Assembly: GCF_014204715.1 (NCBI RefSeq)
Contig: NZ_JACHLY010000001.1
Span: 2,573,001-2,637,000, forward strand
DNA length: 64,000 nt
Source of the DNA: Streptomonospora salina
GTDB lineage: Bacteria; Actinomycetota; Actinomycetes; Streptosporangiales; Streptosporangiaceae
Direction of reading: 5' to 3'
The notes under the pieces were generated by a model. The model searched no databases and was not told the origin of the DNA. It saw only the letters and a list, made by a program, of their open reading frames with translations. Positions 18,095 to 27,410 of the stretch are shown piece after piece. Each line of letters begins with the position of its first letter. The first letter of the stretch is position 1. The position numbers and the translations under genes are program-made.

Positions 18095-18674
18095 CGTTGA
18101 AAGTTCCGGCACGGGGGATACGCACGCCCATCTTCTCGACGCCCTCCGGCGGGGCCGCGAAAGTGGCGCTCAGCAGGGCGGAGTCGTCCGGGGACAGCAC
18201 GATGCCGTTCAGATCCCCGGAGCACACGCAGTGGCCGTCCCCGTCACGGGCGACCGGGTGCACCTTCGCGTTCTCGGAATCGATCAGCTCCACGGTGGAC
18301 AGTTCGTTCTGGAGCGCGGACGAGGGAGTCAGAAAGGACAGGGAAGGGTCGCTGTCGCTGTCGCCGGTCCGGGTGATCGAAAAGGTGAGTTCGACGGTCT
18401 CGCCGCGGCGGGCGAGTTCGTGTACCGCGATGTGCAGATCCGCGCCGTCGACGCCGATGTCCTGGCTGGCGAGGGTCTCGCGGGACTCGCTGTCGCCGGG
18501 CTCGACCTGGCCGGCGTTCACCGGCTCCTGGCCCCCGCCGCCGTTCGCGCCACCGTCGGCGCCGGAGTCCCCGCCGCCGAACACCCCGCCGCCGAACACC
18601 CCGCAGCCGGTGAGGAGCAGCCCGCCGACGACCGCGATGATCGGGAGACGCCGTGCCCTGAGGGGAGATGCCAT
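18078..18674 (-). CDS. Lipoprotein partner of the OmpA-family protein
   Basis: 198 residues. Lipobox LLLTGC (about 20-25), a Gly-rich spacer with a repeated GVFGGG unit, and a soluble beta-rich domain (VELTFSITRTGDSDSDPSL, HPVARDGDGHCVCSGDLNG). No named family recognised. Overlap with the OmpA gene suggests the pair forms a membrane-to-wall link. Confidence 0.75.
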   Translation of the reverse strand: MASPLRARRLPIIAVVGGLLLTGCGVFGGGVFGGGDSGADGGANGGGGQEPVNAGQVEPGDSESRETLASQDIGVDGADLHIAVHELARRGETVELTFSITRTGDSDSDPSLSFLTPSSALQNELSTVELIDSENAKVHPVARDGDGHCVCSGDLNGIVLSPDDSALLSATFAAPPEGVEKMGVRIPRAGTFNDVPLS

Positions 18675-18884
18675 GGCCGAACAGTAGCGCCGCGATCCCG
18701 CGCTGTGCGGTGATCCGCCGACGCAAACGACTGACCGGATCCGGCCCGCACCCCGCGACCGGATCTCCGTGCAGGTCGCCGGGAACGCGTCCCGGATCCG
18801 GGGCGGTCCCCCGACGCCCGATGCACGACCGAATCTCTTTCGGCGCTGTGCGCACCATCCGCGCGGCGCCCGGGCACGGACCGG

Positions 18885-19868
18885 TTATGTCCGACCGGTA
18901 CCGGGGTTCCTTCCGGCGCCGTGCGCCTCCGTCCCCGCGGCGCGGCGGGACCAGAACGAAGCGAGCAGGGCGCCGGAGACGTTGTGCCAGACGGAGAACA
19001 GCGCCGCCGGCAGTGCTGCCAGCGGCGCGAAGTGGGCGGTGGCCAGCGCGGCGGACAGGCCGGAGTTCTGCATCCCGACCTCGATGGAGGCCGCGCGCCG
19101 CGACGACTCCGGCAGCCGCAGCACGGCGCCCGCCGTGTAGCCCAGGGCCAGGCCGAAGACGTTGTGCAGGACCACGGCGAGCACCACCAGAGCGCCCGTG
19201 GACAGCAGTGCGTCGGCGTTGGCGCCCACCACGGCGAACACCACGACCATGATCCCCGCGACCGAGACGAGCGGCAGCACCGGCAGCACCTTCTCCACGG
19301 CGCGGGACAGCAAAGCCCGAACCACGATGCCCAGGACCACCGGAACCAGCACCACCTGCAGGATCGAGACGAGCAGGTCGCCGGCGTCGACCGGAAGCGT
19401 CGAGCCGGCCAGCCACAGCACCAGAAGCGGGGTGGCGAAGGGGGCCAGCAGCGTCGAGACCGACGTCATGGCCACCGACAGCGCGACGTCGCCGCGGGCC
19501 AGGTAGACGATGACGTTGGAGGCCGTGCCTCCGGGTGCGGCGCCGACCAGCACCATGCCGACCACCAGCAGCGGGGGCAGCTGGAGCGTCTGGGCCAGCG
19601 CCCAGCCGGCCACCGGCATGATCGTGAACTGGGCGAGCAGCCCGATCAGGACCGCCTGCGGCCGGGTGAGGACGGGGGCGAAATCTGCGGGCCGAAGTGT
19701 CAGGCCCATGCCGAACATGATGACGCCGAGCAAAGCGCTGATCCAGGGCGTGAGCTGAGCCGCTTGGTCGGGAACGAGCAGGCCCAGCAGCGCACTCGCG
19801 AGGATGAGCAGGCCGAACCAGCGTCCGGCGAACGCCGCGGCCGTAGCCAGAATCCGCATGGCCGACAT
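18885..19868 (-). CDS. BASS-family (bile acid:sodium symporter-like) transporter
   Basis: 327 residues with about nine to ten membrane helices. Family signatures: GVIMFGMGLTLRPADFAPVL, VGAAPGGTASNVIVYLARGD (crossover motif) and ASIEVGMQNSGLSAALA. These carriers import organic anions such as pantoate or keto acids with Na+. Substrate unknown. A LysR gene lies upstream on the same strand (108 bases from stop to start) and may regulate it. Confidence 0.9.
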   Translation of the reverse strand: MSAMRILATAAAFAGRWFGLLILASALLGLLVPDQAAQLTPWISALLGVIMFGMGLTLRPADFAPVLTRPQAVLIGLLAQFTIMPVAGWALAQTLQLPPLLVVGMVLVGAAPGGTASNVIVYLARGDVALSVAMTSVSTLLAPFATPLLVLWLAGSTLPVDAGDLLVSILQVVLVPVVLGIVVRALLSRAVEKVLPVLPLVSVAGIMVVVFAVVGANADALLSTGALVVLAVVLHNVFGLALGYTAGAVLRLPESSRRAASIEVGMQNSGLSAALATAHFAPLAALPAALFSVWHNVSGALLASFWSRRAAGTEAHGAGRNPGTGRT

Positions 19869-19976
19869 TCCAGCACCCGGGATCCGTGCGGCGGACAGCG
19901 GGGCCGTGGCAGCGGGTGGCGGCGGGGCGCGGCGCGGGCGTCGCGGGAGCGCCGATCCGGAGGCGTCCGGGCCGGT

Positions 19977-20879
19977 TCAGCCGTTCGCGGCGGCCGTCGC
20001 GCGCAGCGTGCGCACGGCCGCTGTGACGGCGGGGCGGCGTGCGGCGTCATGGCGCCAGAACGCGAAGACCTGGCGGGTCAGCGCCGGCTGCACCGGAACC
20101 AGCCGCACCCCGTCGGGAACCGGCCCCAGGCCGAGCCGCGGTATCACCGCCGCGCCCAGCCCCGCGGCGATCATGGCCAGCTTGGTCTGATGCTCGTCGA
20201 CGCTGTGGGCGATGGTCGGCTCGGCGCCGCGGGCACGCAGCACCCCCTGCAGCCAGTCGTGGCAGATGGACCCCGTTCCCCAGCTGATCCACGGTTCACC
20301 GACGACCTCGTCGAGTTCCAACAGGTCGCGGTGGGCCAGCGGGTGGCCGGCCGGCAGCGCGACGTCGGCGACGTCCAGCATGATCGGGGCCTTGACCATG
20401 GACTTGGGCAGCCGGATGGGCGAACCCTCCCAGTCGACGGCCAGTGCCATGTCGGAATCGCCGCGGGCCACGGCCGGGATGCTGTCGTCGGGTTCCATCT
20501 CGCGCAGCCGCACCCGGAGCTTGGGGTGTTCGTGCGCGAGCATGTCCAGTGCGGGCGTGACCAGGCCGCGCGCACCCGAGGCGAACGACGCCAGCTCCAG
20601 GGTCCCGCTGATCTCGCCCCGGTGGGACTCCAGTGCCGCTTCGGCCTGCTGCACCAGCGAGATGATCTGCCCGGTGTGCTCGACGAGGATCTGCGCCGCC
20701 TCGGTCAGCCGCACACCGCGGCCGTTGCGCTCCACGAGGGCCTGGCCGACCTCGCGCTCCAGTTTGGACAGCTGCTGAGAGACGGCGGAGCTGGTCACGT
20801 GCAGCGCTTCGGCGGCCCCGTTGAGCGAGCCGTTGGCTGCGATCGCGTGCAGGATGCGCATCCGGTCGAGGCTGAGCAT
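19977..20879 (-). CDS. LysR-family transcriptional regulator
   Basis: 300 residues. N-terminal winged HTH (3-62; MRILHAIAANGSLNGAAEAL, VTSSAVSQQLSKLEREVGQ), then a LysR substrate-binding domain (about 90-295). It precedes the BASS transporter on the same strand, so it may control that gene or itself. ATG 20879; no clear inverted repeat is seen in the short upstream region. Confidence 0.92.
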   Translation of the reverse strand: MLSLDRMRILHAIAANGSLNGAAEALHVTSSAVSQQLSKLEREVGQALVERNGRGVRLTEAAQILVEHTGQIISLVQQAEAALESHRGEISGTLELASFASGARGLVTPALDMLAHEHPKLRVRLREMEPDDSIPAVARGDSDMALAVDWEGSPIRLPKSMVKAPIMLDVADVALPAGHPLAHRDLLELDEVVGEPWISWGTGSICHDWLQGVLRARGAEPTIAHSVDEHQTKLAMIAAGLGAAVIPRLGLGPVPDGVRLVPVQPALTRQVFAFWRHDAARRPAVTAAVRTLRATAAANG

Positions 20880-21049
20880 GTAAGCGATGGTAACCCGCTC
20901 AAAATGGACGCTGAAGGCAGGCTAACCCCCGGTGCGGAACGCGGTACACGCGAGGAGGGCCCGGTACAGCGAACAGGGCGCTCTTCCCGCCCCATCAGGC
21001 CGCCGCCGAGAGGCGGATGCCGACACCGGGTTCGGCCCGCGTCCCACGG

Positions 21050-21245
21050 GCGCGCGGGCGGCGGTCGGCCCCACAACAGGTACCAGCCCTCGCCGGCCTG
21101 CACCGCGACCACCGCGACGCGGCGCCCGCCGCGGACGGTGTAGGGGACGGGGTGGTCGGACTCGGCGAGCGCGACGAGAGCCGGAGCACCGAGCTTGCGC
21201 AGCTCGGCAGCGAGGGAGGCGAGGTGGGAGCGGCGCGTCGCCCCT
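21050..21245 (-). pseudogene. Remnant of a small conserved actinobacterial protein
   Basis: Minus-strand piece HLASLAAELRKLGAPALVAL, VPYTVRGGRRVAVVAVQAGE, GWYLLWGR resembles the short proteins often encoded divergently from Scr1-type regulators. After WGR the frame becomes arginine/proline nonsense, and no start is found. The rest of 20880-21260 holds no gene. Confidence 0.45.
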
Positions 21246-21263
21246 GTGTGTACTGCAAGACAT

Positions 21264-21623
21264 GCTGGAGACCTCCAGTCGGATTCCTTGGACGAAGCGG
21301 TCCTCCGCCGCCAGGTGGGCGGCGCATCGGTCATGGAGAAGCAGCTTCGACACCTGGTCAGGCTGAGCGAAATCAGCCATGTGACGATACGCGTCCTGCC
21401 GTTCTCCGCAGGAGCGCACGCCGGACTCGACGGCGCGTTCTACCTTCTGGAATTTCCCGACCAGGAAGATCCCGACGTCGTCTACCTGGAGCAAGCGACC
21501 AGCGGACTCGTCCCGGAAGCCCCCGAAGAGGTCCGCCGCTATACGCTCATGTTCGGCACTGTGCTCGCCAAGGCGCTTTCGCCAGCGGAGTCGACCGCGC
21601 TACTGGCCTCGATGGCAGAATGA
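21264..21623 (+). pseudogene. Scr1/DUF5753 regulator lacking its HTH half
   Basis: The frame encodes a clean DUF5753 C-terminal domain (DEAVLRRQVGGASVMEKQLR, LSEISHVTIRVLPFSAGAHA, DVVYLEQATSGLV). Complete family members are about 280 residues with an N-terminal XRE helix-turn-helix, missing here: the frame begins in scrambled sequence shared with the divergent remnant. The partner DUF397 gene directly downstream is intact. A deletion across the divergent promoter would explain both truncated neighbours. Confidence 0.65.
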
Positions 21624-21657
21624 ATGCCGACGTATCCCCCACGAGAGGAAGCGCGGG

Positions 21658-21858
21658 ATGAGCGATCCCAGCGCCCGCGCCGGTTGGCGCACGAGCAGTT
21701 ACAGCACCAACGGCGGTGAATGCGTCGAATGCGCCGTTCTCGCCGAGGACACGGCCGTGCGCGATTCCACGCGCCCCCACCACGGGCACCTCTCGTTCAC
21801 CCGGACGGAGTGGGCCGCCTTCCTCACCGCCGTGAAACACTCCGCGCTCGGGGCCTGA
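21658..21858 (+). CDS. DUF397 protein
   Basis: 66 residues with the family core WRTSSYSTNGGECVECA and AVRDSTRPHHGHLSFTRTEW ending WAAFLTAVK. DUF397 proteins pair with Scr1/WhiJ-type DUF5753 regulators and appear to antagonise them. Here the regulator is broken, so this gene is probably orphaned. ATG behind GAGAGGAAGCGCGGG, 34 bases after the remnant. The next 354 bases (21859-22212) show no gene. Confidence 0.88.
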   Translation: MSDPSARAGWRTSSYSTNGGECVECAVLAEDTAVRDSTRPHHGHLSFTRTEWAAFLTAVKHSALGA

Positions 21859-22212
21859 CCCGCGCCGGCAGGCCGCGGCCGAGGGGCACCCGCCGACATG
21901 TGCGCCGGGCGGCGCTGGCTATGCTGTCGCGAAAGCCGGTGCACCGGAATCGCCCCGGTGCCGATCGTTCTCCCGTCCGGACCGTGCGCCCCTCCCCTCG
22001 CTTTCGCGGCGCCCTGAACGGATCCCCGCAGCGGTCGCGGCGGCCCTGCCGCCGACCGCCGGGGACGGCGCCGGAACCGGCCGCCCCGACGCACACTCGC
22101 GCGCACAGCACGGCGGCCCGTCTGCGGCCGCACGGACACGTGAACGAGATCCGACTCTGCCAGACTCGCGTGGGTCCAGTGCTGTGTGTCCTGATTCGGG
22201 AGTTGAGACCTG

Positions 22213-23826
22213 ATGCCTGCGTGGACCTCCCAAGTGCCGTGGTGGGTGATCGCCGCGGCCGCGCTGCTGCTGGTGATCGTCGCGCTCTCCGGCCTGCGCA
22301 CCCTGCTCGCCCGGCGGCCCTCCAGGACCGCCGACTCCGACTCCGGCCTGCACAGCGGCTACCTCGTCGCCACCGTCCTCATCGCCGCCTCCGCACTGCT
22401 GCTCATCACCGTCGCCTTCACGATGAGCTACGCCGCGCTGTACGACTCGGCCACCTGGCTGGAGCGCACCCAGCTCACCGCGATCAACGGCGGCGACCTG
22501 CGGTTCCTGTTCCCGCTGGGCATCGACGCCGTCATCGTCTACTTCCTGGCGATGGACCTGGTCATGGAGTGGCAGGGCCGCCGCCACCCCCTGAACCGCT
22601 GGTCGGCCTACGGGCTCTCGGCCATCACCATCGTGCTCAACGTCTCCCAGGGTGAAGGGACCACGTCGTCGTACCTGGGCCACGCCGGGCCGCCGGTGGT
22701 CATCATCCTCATCGCCGAAGGCGTGGCCGCCTGGGTCCGCCACCTGGCCGGGCTCGCCCACGGCACGTCCGCCGACCGCATCCCCGCCGGACGCTGGATC
22801 GCCCATCCGCTGTCCACGCTCAAGGTCGCCCGCCTGATGCTCGGATCGGGCCTGACCTCCTACCCCGATGCGCTGGAACGCGAGCAGCAGCGGCAGTTGG
22901 CCTACGCGATGCTGCGCGAGCAGTACGCGCGCCGATGGCGCCGCGCCACCCCGCACCACCTGAAGTGGATGCTGGACAACGGCTACGACCTGCCCGCCGC
23001 CTTCCGGATCATCCGCGCGATGACCGCCTCGCGCGTCGCGATGACCGCCGACGAAGCTCGTGTGCTGCAGGGCGACGCGGTCCCCGCTCCGGCCGCCCCG
23101 GACGCCGACGGTGCGCAGTGGCGCGCCGTTCCCATTCACGGCACCGGCGAGGCGCCGAACAGGACCGGCACGACCGCCGACGGAGGCGCCGGGAGCCGGG
23201 AGAGCGACGCGGCGGCCGCGGCGGCCGGAGCCGGCGACGACCACGCCGAACGCGGCCACACCCCGGTGTTCCAGGCGCCCGGGCCGGCATCCGGCTTCGC
23301 CGCCGAGCACGAACCGGAGTCGGCGGCGACGGAGGCCGCCGTATCCCCGGCCGCCGGGACCGCCTCCGGCCGCGACGGAACCGGCGAGCCGGACACCGCC
23401 GGCGCGGTCGGCGAGCCGGAGCCGGCCCCCGAGTCGGCGACCGGATCCGCACCCGCCGCTGAGCCCGAAACCGATCCGGTACCGCAATCGGACCCCGCTC
23501 CGACCGCTCCCGTGGAGATCGGTGCCGAACCGCAGTCCGACGCGGAACCGGAACCGGCGGCTACCGATGCGCCCCCGCGGCGCAACGCGCGTTCCCTGCC
23601 GAGGGCCAGTTCGCAGGAGAAGCGCCAGCGGGTCCGCCAACTCATGGAGACCATCCCCGACATCACCGACGAGGAGATCGCCGGGCAGATCGGCGTGGCT
23701 CCCCGGACTGCGCGGCGCTACCGCAACGAGATCCTCAACAGCGCCGCTGCCAGCAACGGCGACGTCCGCGTCGAGGAGTCCGAGGACGGCCGGCCGCGCC
23801 TGGTGAGTACCGCCTACGGGGAGTGA
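22213..23826 (+). CDS. DUF2637 membrane protein fused to a C-terminal HTH-like domain
   Basis: 537 residues. Four helices within 1-180 (WWVIAAAALLLVIVALSGL, YLVATVLIAASALLLITVAF, FPLGIDAVIVYFLAMDLVME) and ITIVLNVSQGE match DUF2637, found in plasmid and integrative-element transfer (Spd-like) and in SsgA-era membrane genes. Residues 185-280 are charged helices, 285-460 a low-complexity Ala/Pro/Glu region. The last 75 (EKRQRVRQLMETIPDITDEE, IGVAPRTARRYRNEI) form a helix-turn-helix. A membrane-bound DNA-binding role is plausible; no transfer genes flank it now. Confidence 0.78.
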   Translation: MPAWTSQVPWWVIAAAALLLVIVALSGLRTLLARRPSRTADSDSGLHSGYLVATVLIAASALLLITVAFTMSYAALYDSATWLERTQLTAINGGDLRFLFPLGIDAVIVYFLAMDLVMEWQGRRHPLNRWSAYGLSAITIVLNVSQGEGTTSSYLGHAGPPVVIILIAEGVAAWVRHLAGLAHGTSADRIPAGRWIAHPLSTLKVARLMLGSGLTSYPDALEREQQRQLAYAMLREQYARRWRRATPHHLKWMLDNGYDLPAAFRIIRAMTASRVAMTADEARVLQGDAVPAPAAPDADGAQWRAVPIHGTGEAPNRTGTTADGGAGSRESDAAAAAAGAGDDHAERGHTPVFQAPGPASGFAAEHEPESAATEAAVSPAAGTASGRDGTGEPDTAGAVGEPEPAPESATGSAPAAEPETDPVPQSDPAPTAPVEIGAEPQSDAEPEPAATDAPPRRNARSLPRASSQEKRQRVRQLMETIPDITDEEIAGQIGVAPRTARRYRNEILNSAAASNGDVRVEESEDGRPRLVSTAYGE

Positions 23827-23939
23827 GGGCCGCTCTCGGCAGGCAGGCGGGGTCGGGAGCCGTGTCAGGGCTGATGAGCGTCCGTATTCTGCCGGACCAG
23901 CTCCTGCGTGCGCCGCAGCAGCGCCTCTCGGCCAGGAGA

Positions 23940-24172
23940 GCTCGGCCGGGCTGGAGTTCAGCCGCCTGGACGACTACCGCCGCCCGACCTGGCCCGATCC
24001 CGAGCAGGAGAAGCAGGCCCGCATCGAACCGAGCGTCGACGACGTGGACGCCGCCCAGCCCGGGATGTCGGCGCTCGGTGCCGCCGAGCCCTGGTTCCAG
24101 CCCGATCCCGACCGGTGGCGGGTGCTGCTGGACCCCGCGGGCCGCCCCTTCTGCATCACCGTCCTGGCCTGA
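23940..24172 (+). pseudogene. C-terminal remnant of a glyoxalase/VOC-family protein
   Basis: About 75 codons (GLEFSRLDDYRRPTWPDPEQ, PSVDDVDAAQPGMSALGAAE, FQPDPDRWRVLLDPAGRPFC) correspond to the second half of a Glyoxalase_6-type VOC protein with the typical DPAGxPFC ending. No N-terminal half or start codon is present. Confidence 0.65.
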
Positions 24173-24343
24173 GGCGCCCGCGTATCCGCCCGGCGGGCGG
24201 GGTGCGCCCGCCGGCGGCGCATGCCCTCTGGTCACCTCGGGTAGCGGCGACGCGGTTGCGACGTCGTTCGATCCGCGGGAAGGCACCGGCGGCCGCGTGC
24301 GGGACGGTGGCCGGCCGGCCGCCGTTGCCGGGGTGGGGGAAGC

Positions 24344-25312
24344 ATGTTGATCGGCTACAAACTGTTCGCCGAGGGATACTCGCCGCAGGAGATGGTGCGC
24401 CAGGCCGAGCGCGCCGAGGAGGTCGGCTTCGACTTCGTCGAGATCAGCGACCACTACCACCCGTGGCTGCGAAGCCACGGGCATTCCGGCTTCGCCTGGT
24501 CGATCCTGGCGGCCATCGCCGCGCGCACCCGGCGCATCGGCCTGGCCACCGGTGTCACCTGCCCGTTCATCCGCTACCACCCTGCTGTGATCGCCCAAGC
24601 CGCGGCGACGACGGCGCTGCTGTCCGACGGCCGCTTCGTGCTGGGGGTCGGGGCGGGCGAGCAGCTCAACGAGCACGTGGTCGGCAAGCCGTGGCCTTCG
24701 GTCGGCGAGCGCCACGAGATGCTGCGGGAGTCGCTGCAGATCATCCGGCTGCTGTGGCGGGGCGGCAACCGCTCATTCGAGGGCAGACACCTGCGGCTGG
24801 TCGACGCCCAGGTATACGACCTACCCGAAACCCCGCCGGAGATCGCGGTCGCGATCAGCGGCACGTCGTCGGCACGGGTGGCCGCGGAACTGGGCGACGG
24901 CGTCTTCGCCACCCAGCCCGATCCCGGACCGGTGCGCGCCTATCGCGAGGCCGGCGGCAGCGGACCATGTTACGCCGAGGTGCCGCTGTCCTGGGCAGCC
25001 GACGAGGAGACCGCCCTGGAGTCCGCGCACCGGATGTTCCGCTTCGGCGTGACGGGCTGGAAGGTGCAGGCCGAACTGCCCGACGTGGTGAACTTCGAGG
25101 CCGCGACCGCCTTCGTCCGCACGGAGGACATGCGGTCGGCGTTCGGCTACGGCCCCGATCCCGAGCGCCACGTGGCCGCCGTCCAGGAGTTCGCCGACGC
25201 GGGGTTCGACCGGCTCGCTCTGGTCAACGCCGGACCCGACCCCGACGGCTTTTTCGACTTCTACGCCGCGGAACTCAGCGGCCGCCTGCGCGCGATCGCG
25301 CCGGCCGGGTGA
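24344..25312 (+). CDS. F420-dependent LLM-class oxidoreductase (FGD-like)
   Basis: 322 residues, luciferase-like barrel. MLIGYKLFAEGYSPQEMVRQ, EISDHYHPW, IGLATGVTCPFIRYHPAVIA, SDGRFVLGVGAGEQLNEHVVG and PEIAVAISGTSSARVAAELGDG match the F420-dependent family related to glucose-6-phosphate dehydrogenase FGD. Hydride transfer with coenzyme F420 is expected; substrate unknown. ATG behind GGGGGAAGC. Monocistronic. Confidence 0.88.
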   Translation: MLIGYKLFAEGYSPQEMVRQAERAEEVGFDFVEISDHYHPWLRSHGHSGFAWSILAAIAARTRRIGLATGVTCPFIRYHPAVIAQAAATTALLSDGRFVLGVGAGEQLNEHVVGKPWPSVGERHEMLRESLQIIRLLWRGGNRSFEGRHLRLVDAQVYDLPETPPEIAVAISGTSSARVAAELGDGVFATQPDPGPVRAYREAGGSGPCYAEVPLSWAADEETALESAHRMFRFGVTGWKVQAELPDVVNFEAATAFVRTEDMRSAFGYGPDPERHVAAVQEFADAGFDRLALVNAGPDPDGFFDFYAAELSGRLRAIAPAG

Positions 25313-25549
25313 GGACGCGGGGCGTCCCGGCGCGACGTCCGGACCGCGGGGCGCCACCGCGACGAGATCCTCCCCACAGCCCACGGCAGCGGAGCCGACC
25401 GCAGCGAGGAGGGCGAGGGCGGCCCCCGCGACCGGTGCGGGCCGCCCACGCGATCCGACGAACGGACCGTCCCAGGTCAGCACCGGCCCGGCGCGCCACC
25501 GCGTATCGCGCCGGGCGCACTCCGGCGCCTCCCGCCCGGCCCGAGACAG

Positions 25550-25629
25550 CAACACTTAAGTTTCACTAACCACAAGATTAAGAAGAATCAAGTAGACCTA
25601 ACCGTGCGGGCGACGATACCCCTTGAGGC
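25550..25629 (+). promoter_or_regulatory. AT-rich promoter region of the EamA transporter gene
   Basis: Within the gene-free interval 25313-25629, bases 25550-25605 are unusually A/T-rich for this chromosome and contain ACTTAAGTTTCACTAACC and AAGATTAAGAAGAATCAAG, with three TTAAG/GATTAAG-like words. This probably holds the promoter and an operator for the gene at 25630; no consensus hexamers can be assigned. Confidence 0.45.
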
Positions 25630-26679
25630 ATGAGCCTCGATCCGTCCCGGCGCGACTCCACCGGAACCGCCGCATCCCCCGCCCCGCCCTCCGATCCGAT
25701 CGGCACGGCGCCGGAGCCGTCCGCCGGGGGCACGGCGCCGCGGGCCGCGGTCGACTGGCGGCTGAAGTTCCTGCTGCTCGCGCTGGTCTGGGGCACCAGC
25801 TTCATGTTCATCGGCATCTCCGGGCAGTACCTGGAGCCCGTCCAGATCACGCTGGGCCGCATGCTCACCGGCGTCGTCCCGCTCGCCGGCTTCCTGCTGT
25901 TGAGCGGCAGCCGCCTACCGCGCGGCGCGCGGATCTGGTTCCACCTTTCGGTGACCGCCTTCATCGTCAACCTGGTGCCGTTCACGTTCTACGGCTACGC
26001 CGGGCAGCTGATCCCGTCGGCGGTCAGCGGAATCGTCAACGCGGCCACACCGCTGTTCGTCGTACTGTTCTCACTCCTGCTGCTGCCGGACGAGCGCCCG
26101 ACACGCACCCGCACGGCAGGACTGCTCGTCGGCTTCCTCGGCGTACTCGTCGTCTTCGGCGTCTGGACCGGCTTCGCGGGGGCGAGCGCGGCCGGTCTGC
26201 TCATGGCGCTGGGCGCCACCGTCGGCTACGGGATCGGCACCCCCTACCTGCGGCGCTTCGTCGCGGGCAGCGGGTACTCGTCGCTGGAACTGGTCACCGC
26301 GCAGTTGCTGACGGGGACCGTGCAGATCGCGGTCGTCGCGCTGGTGTTCACCGACGCCCCGCAGGAACTGCCCCCGCACGCCGTCGCCGCAGTCACGGCT
26401 CTGGGCGTGTTCGGTACCGGGGCCGCGTTCCTGCTGCAGTACGGCGTCATCCGCGAGGCGGGGGTGACGGTGGCTTCCACCGTCACCTACCTGGCGCCGA
26501 TCGTCGCCATCGGAGCGGGCGTCCTCCTGATGGGCGAGCACCTGGCCTGGAACCAGCCGGTCGGTGCCCTGGTCGTCATCGCCGGCGCCGCGCTGGCCCA
26601 GCACCACCGCCGTACCGGAGCGCAACCGCCGGGCGCCGCAGGAGGGGCACCGGCCGGGACACGCGCGCCGGGGCGCTGA
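25630..26679 (+). CDS. EamA-family (DMT superfamily) transporter
   Basis: 349 residues, about ten helices in two EamA repeats (about 40-175 and 185-325). WRLKFLLLALVWGTSFMFIG, GILVNAATPLF-like NAATPLFVVLFSLLLLPDE and VTYLAPIVAIGAGVLLMGEHL are characteristic. Probably exports or imports a metabolite or drug across the membrane; substrate not predictable. ATG behind CCTTGAGGC. The N-terminal 35 residues are Pro/Ala-rich and may be cytoplasmic. Confidence 0.9.
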   Translation: MSLDPSRRDSTGTAASPAPPSDPIGTAPEPSAGGTAPRAAVDWRLKFLLLALVWGTSFMFIGISGQYLEPVQITLGRMLTGVVPLAGFLLLSGSRLPRGARIWFHLSVTAFIVNLVPFTFYGYAGQLIPSAVSGIVNAATPLFVVLFSLLLLPDERPTRTRTAGLLVGFLGVLVVFGVWTGFAGASAAGLLMALGATVGYGIGTPYLRRFVAGSGYSSLELVTAQLLTGTVQIAVVALVFTDAPQELPPHAVAAVTALGVFGTGAAFLLQYGVIREAGVTVASTVTYLAPIVAIGAGVLLMGEHLAWNQPVGALVVIAGAALAQHHRRTGAQPPGAAGGAPAGTRAPGR

Positions 26680-26689
26680 CGGGGGCGCC

Positions 26690-27231
26690 TACAGGTCGTC
26701 GGAGCCGTCGGGATCGCCGCCGCCGGCCCCGGGTCGGCTCCCACAGGCTGTGGTACACGATCAGCGACACCAGCATGACCAGTATCGATCCGACCACGGC
26801 CGCGGCCAGCCGGGACGCGCCCACGGTCGTCGCCAGCTCCCACACCGTGGTGGCGATCGTGTCGAACGCGCTGAGCGAAGGCGCCCACCAGCGGCCCGGT
26901 CAGGCCGAACACCAGTTGCCAGGGCCGGTTGTTGCGCACCATGCCCACCAGCAGCCGCGCCCTGCCGCGGGAGGCCAGAATGCGCGTATCGATGCCGGGC
27001 TACTCGGGTGCGATGCGGCGGAAGCGGCGCGACAGGGCGGGCAGGCGGCGCCCCTTGGGTACGGGACGGCCGCGCATCCTGACGCGGACGTCGGACGTGA
27101 GCATGTCCGCGATGAGCTGGGCGACGACGCCGCGCACGTTGCGGCCCAGCGCCGCCGATAGCCGGAATGGACACGACGCCGACCGTGGTCCTCGCCTTCG
27201 TCTTCGCCCGCTCGCTGTCGTCTGATCCCAT
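26690..27231 (-). pseudogene. Broken gene for a conserved two-helix membrane protein
   Basis: Pieces in different minus-strand frames line up into one protein: MGSDDSERAKTKARTTVGVV SIPAIG, then a shift to AALGRNVRGVVAQLIADMLT ... FRRIAPE, an in-frame TAG, then GIDTRILASRGRARLLVGMV, NNRPWQLVFGLTGPLVGAFA, another shift, and TIATTVWELATTVGASRLAA ... IVYHSLWEP. The order resembles a common actinobacterial hypothetical membrane protein. At least two frameshifts and one stop make it non-functional unless they are sequencing errors. Confidence 0.6.
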
Positions 27232-27410
27232 GCCCAACCCGATTCCGTTCCGTTCCCGCCCCGTGCCGCTCCGCTCTGCGAGCGCAGCGGCGCGGGCCCA
27301 GCGCCCGGGCAGCGGGTCACCTACCGCCTAACCACCGTCCGTGCGGACATGTGCGCGGACGTCGCCGGAAGCGGCGCGCGGCGGCAGTGGAGCGAGCCGG
27401 GAATCCGGCG

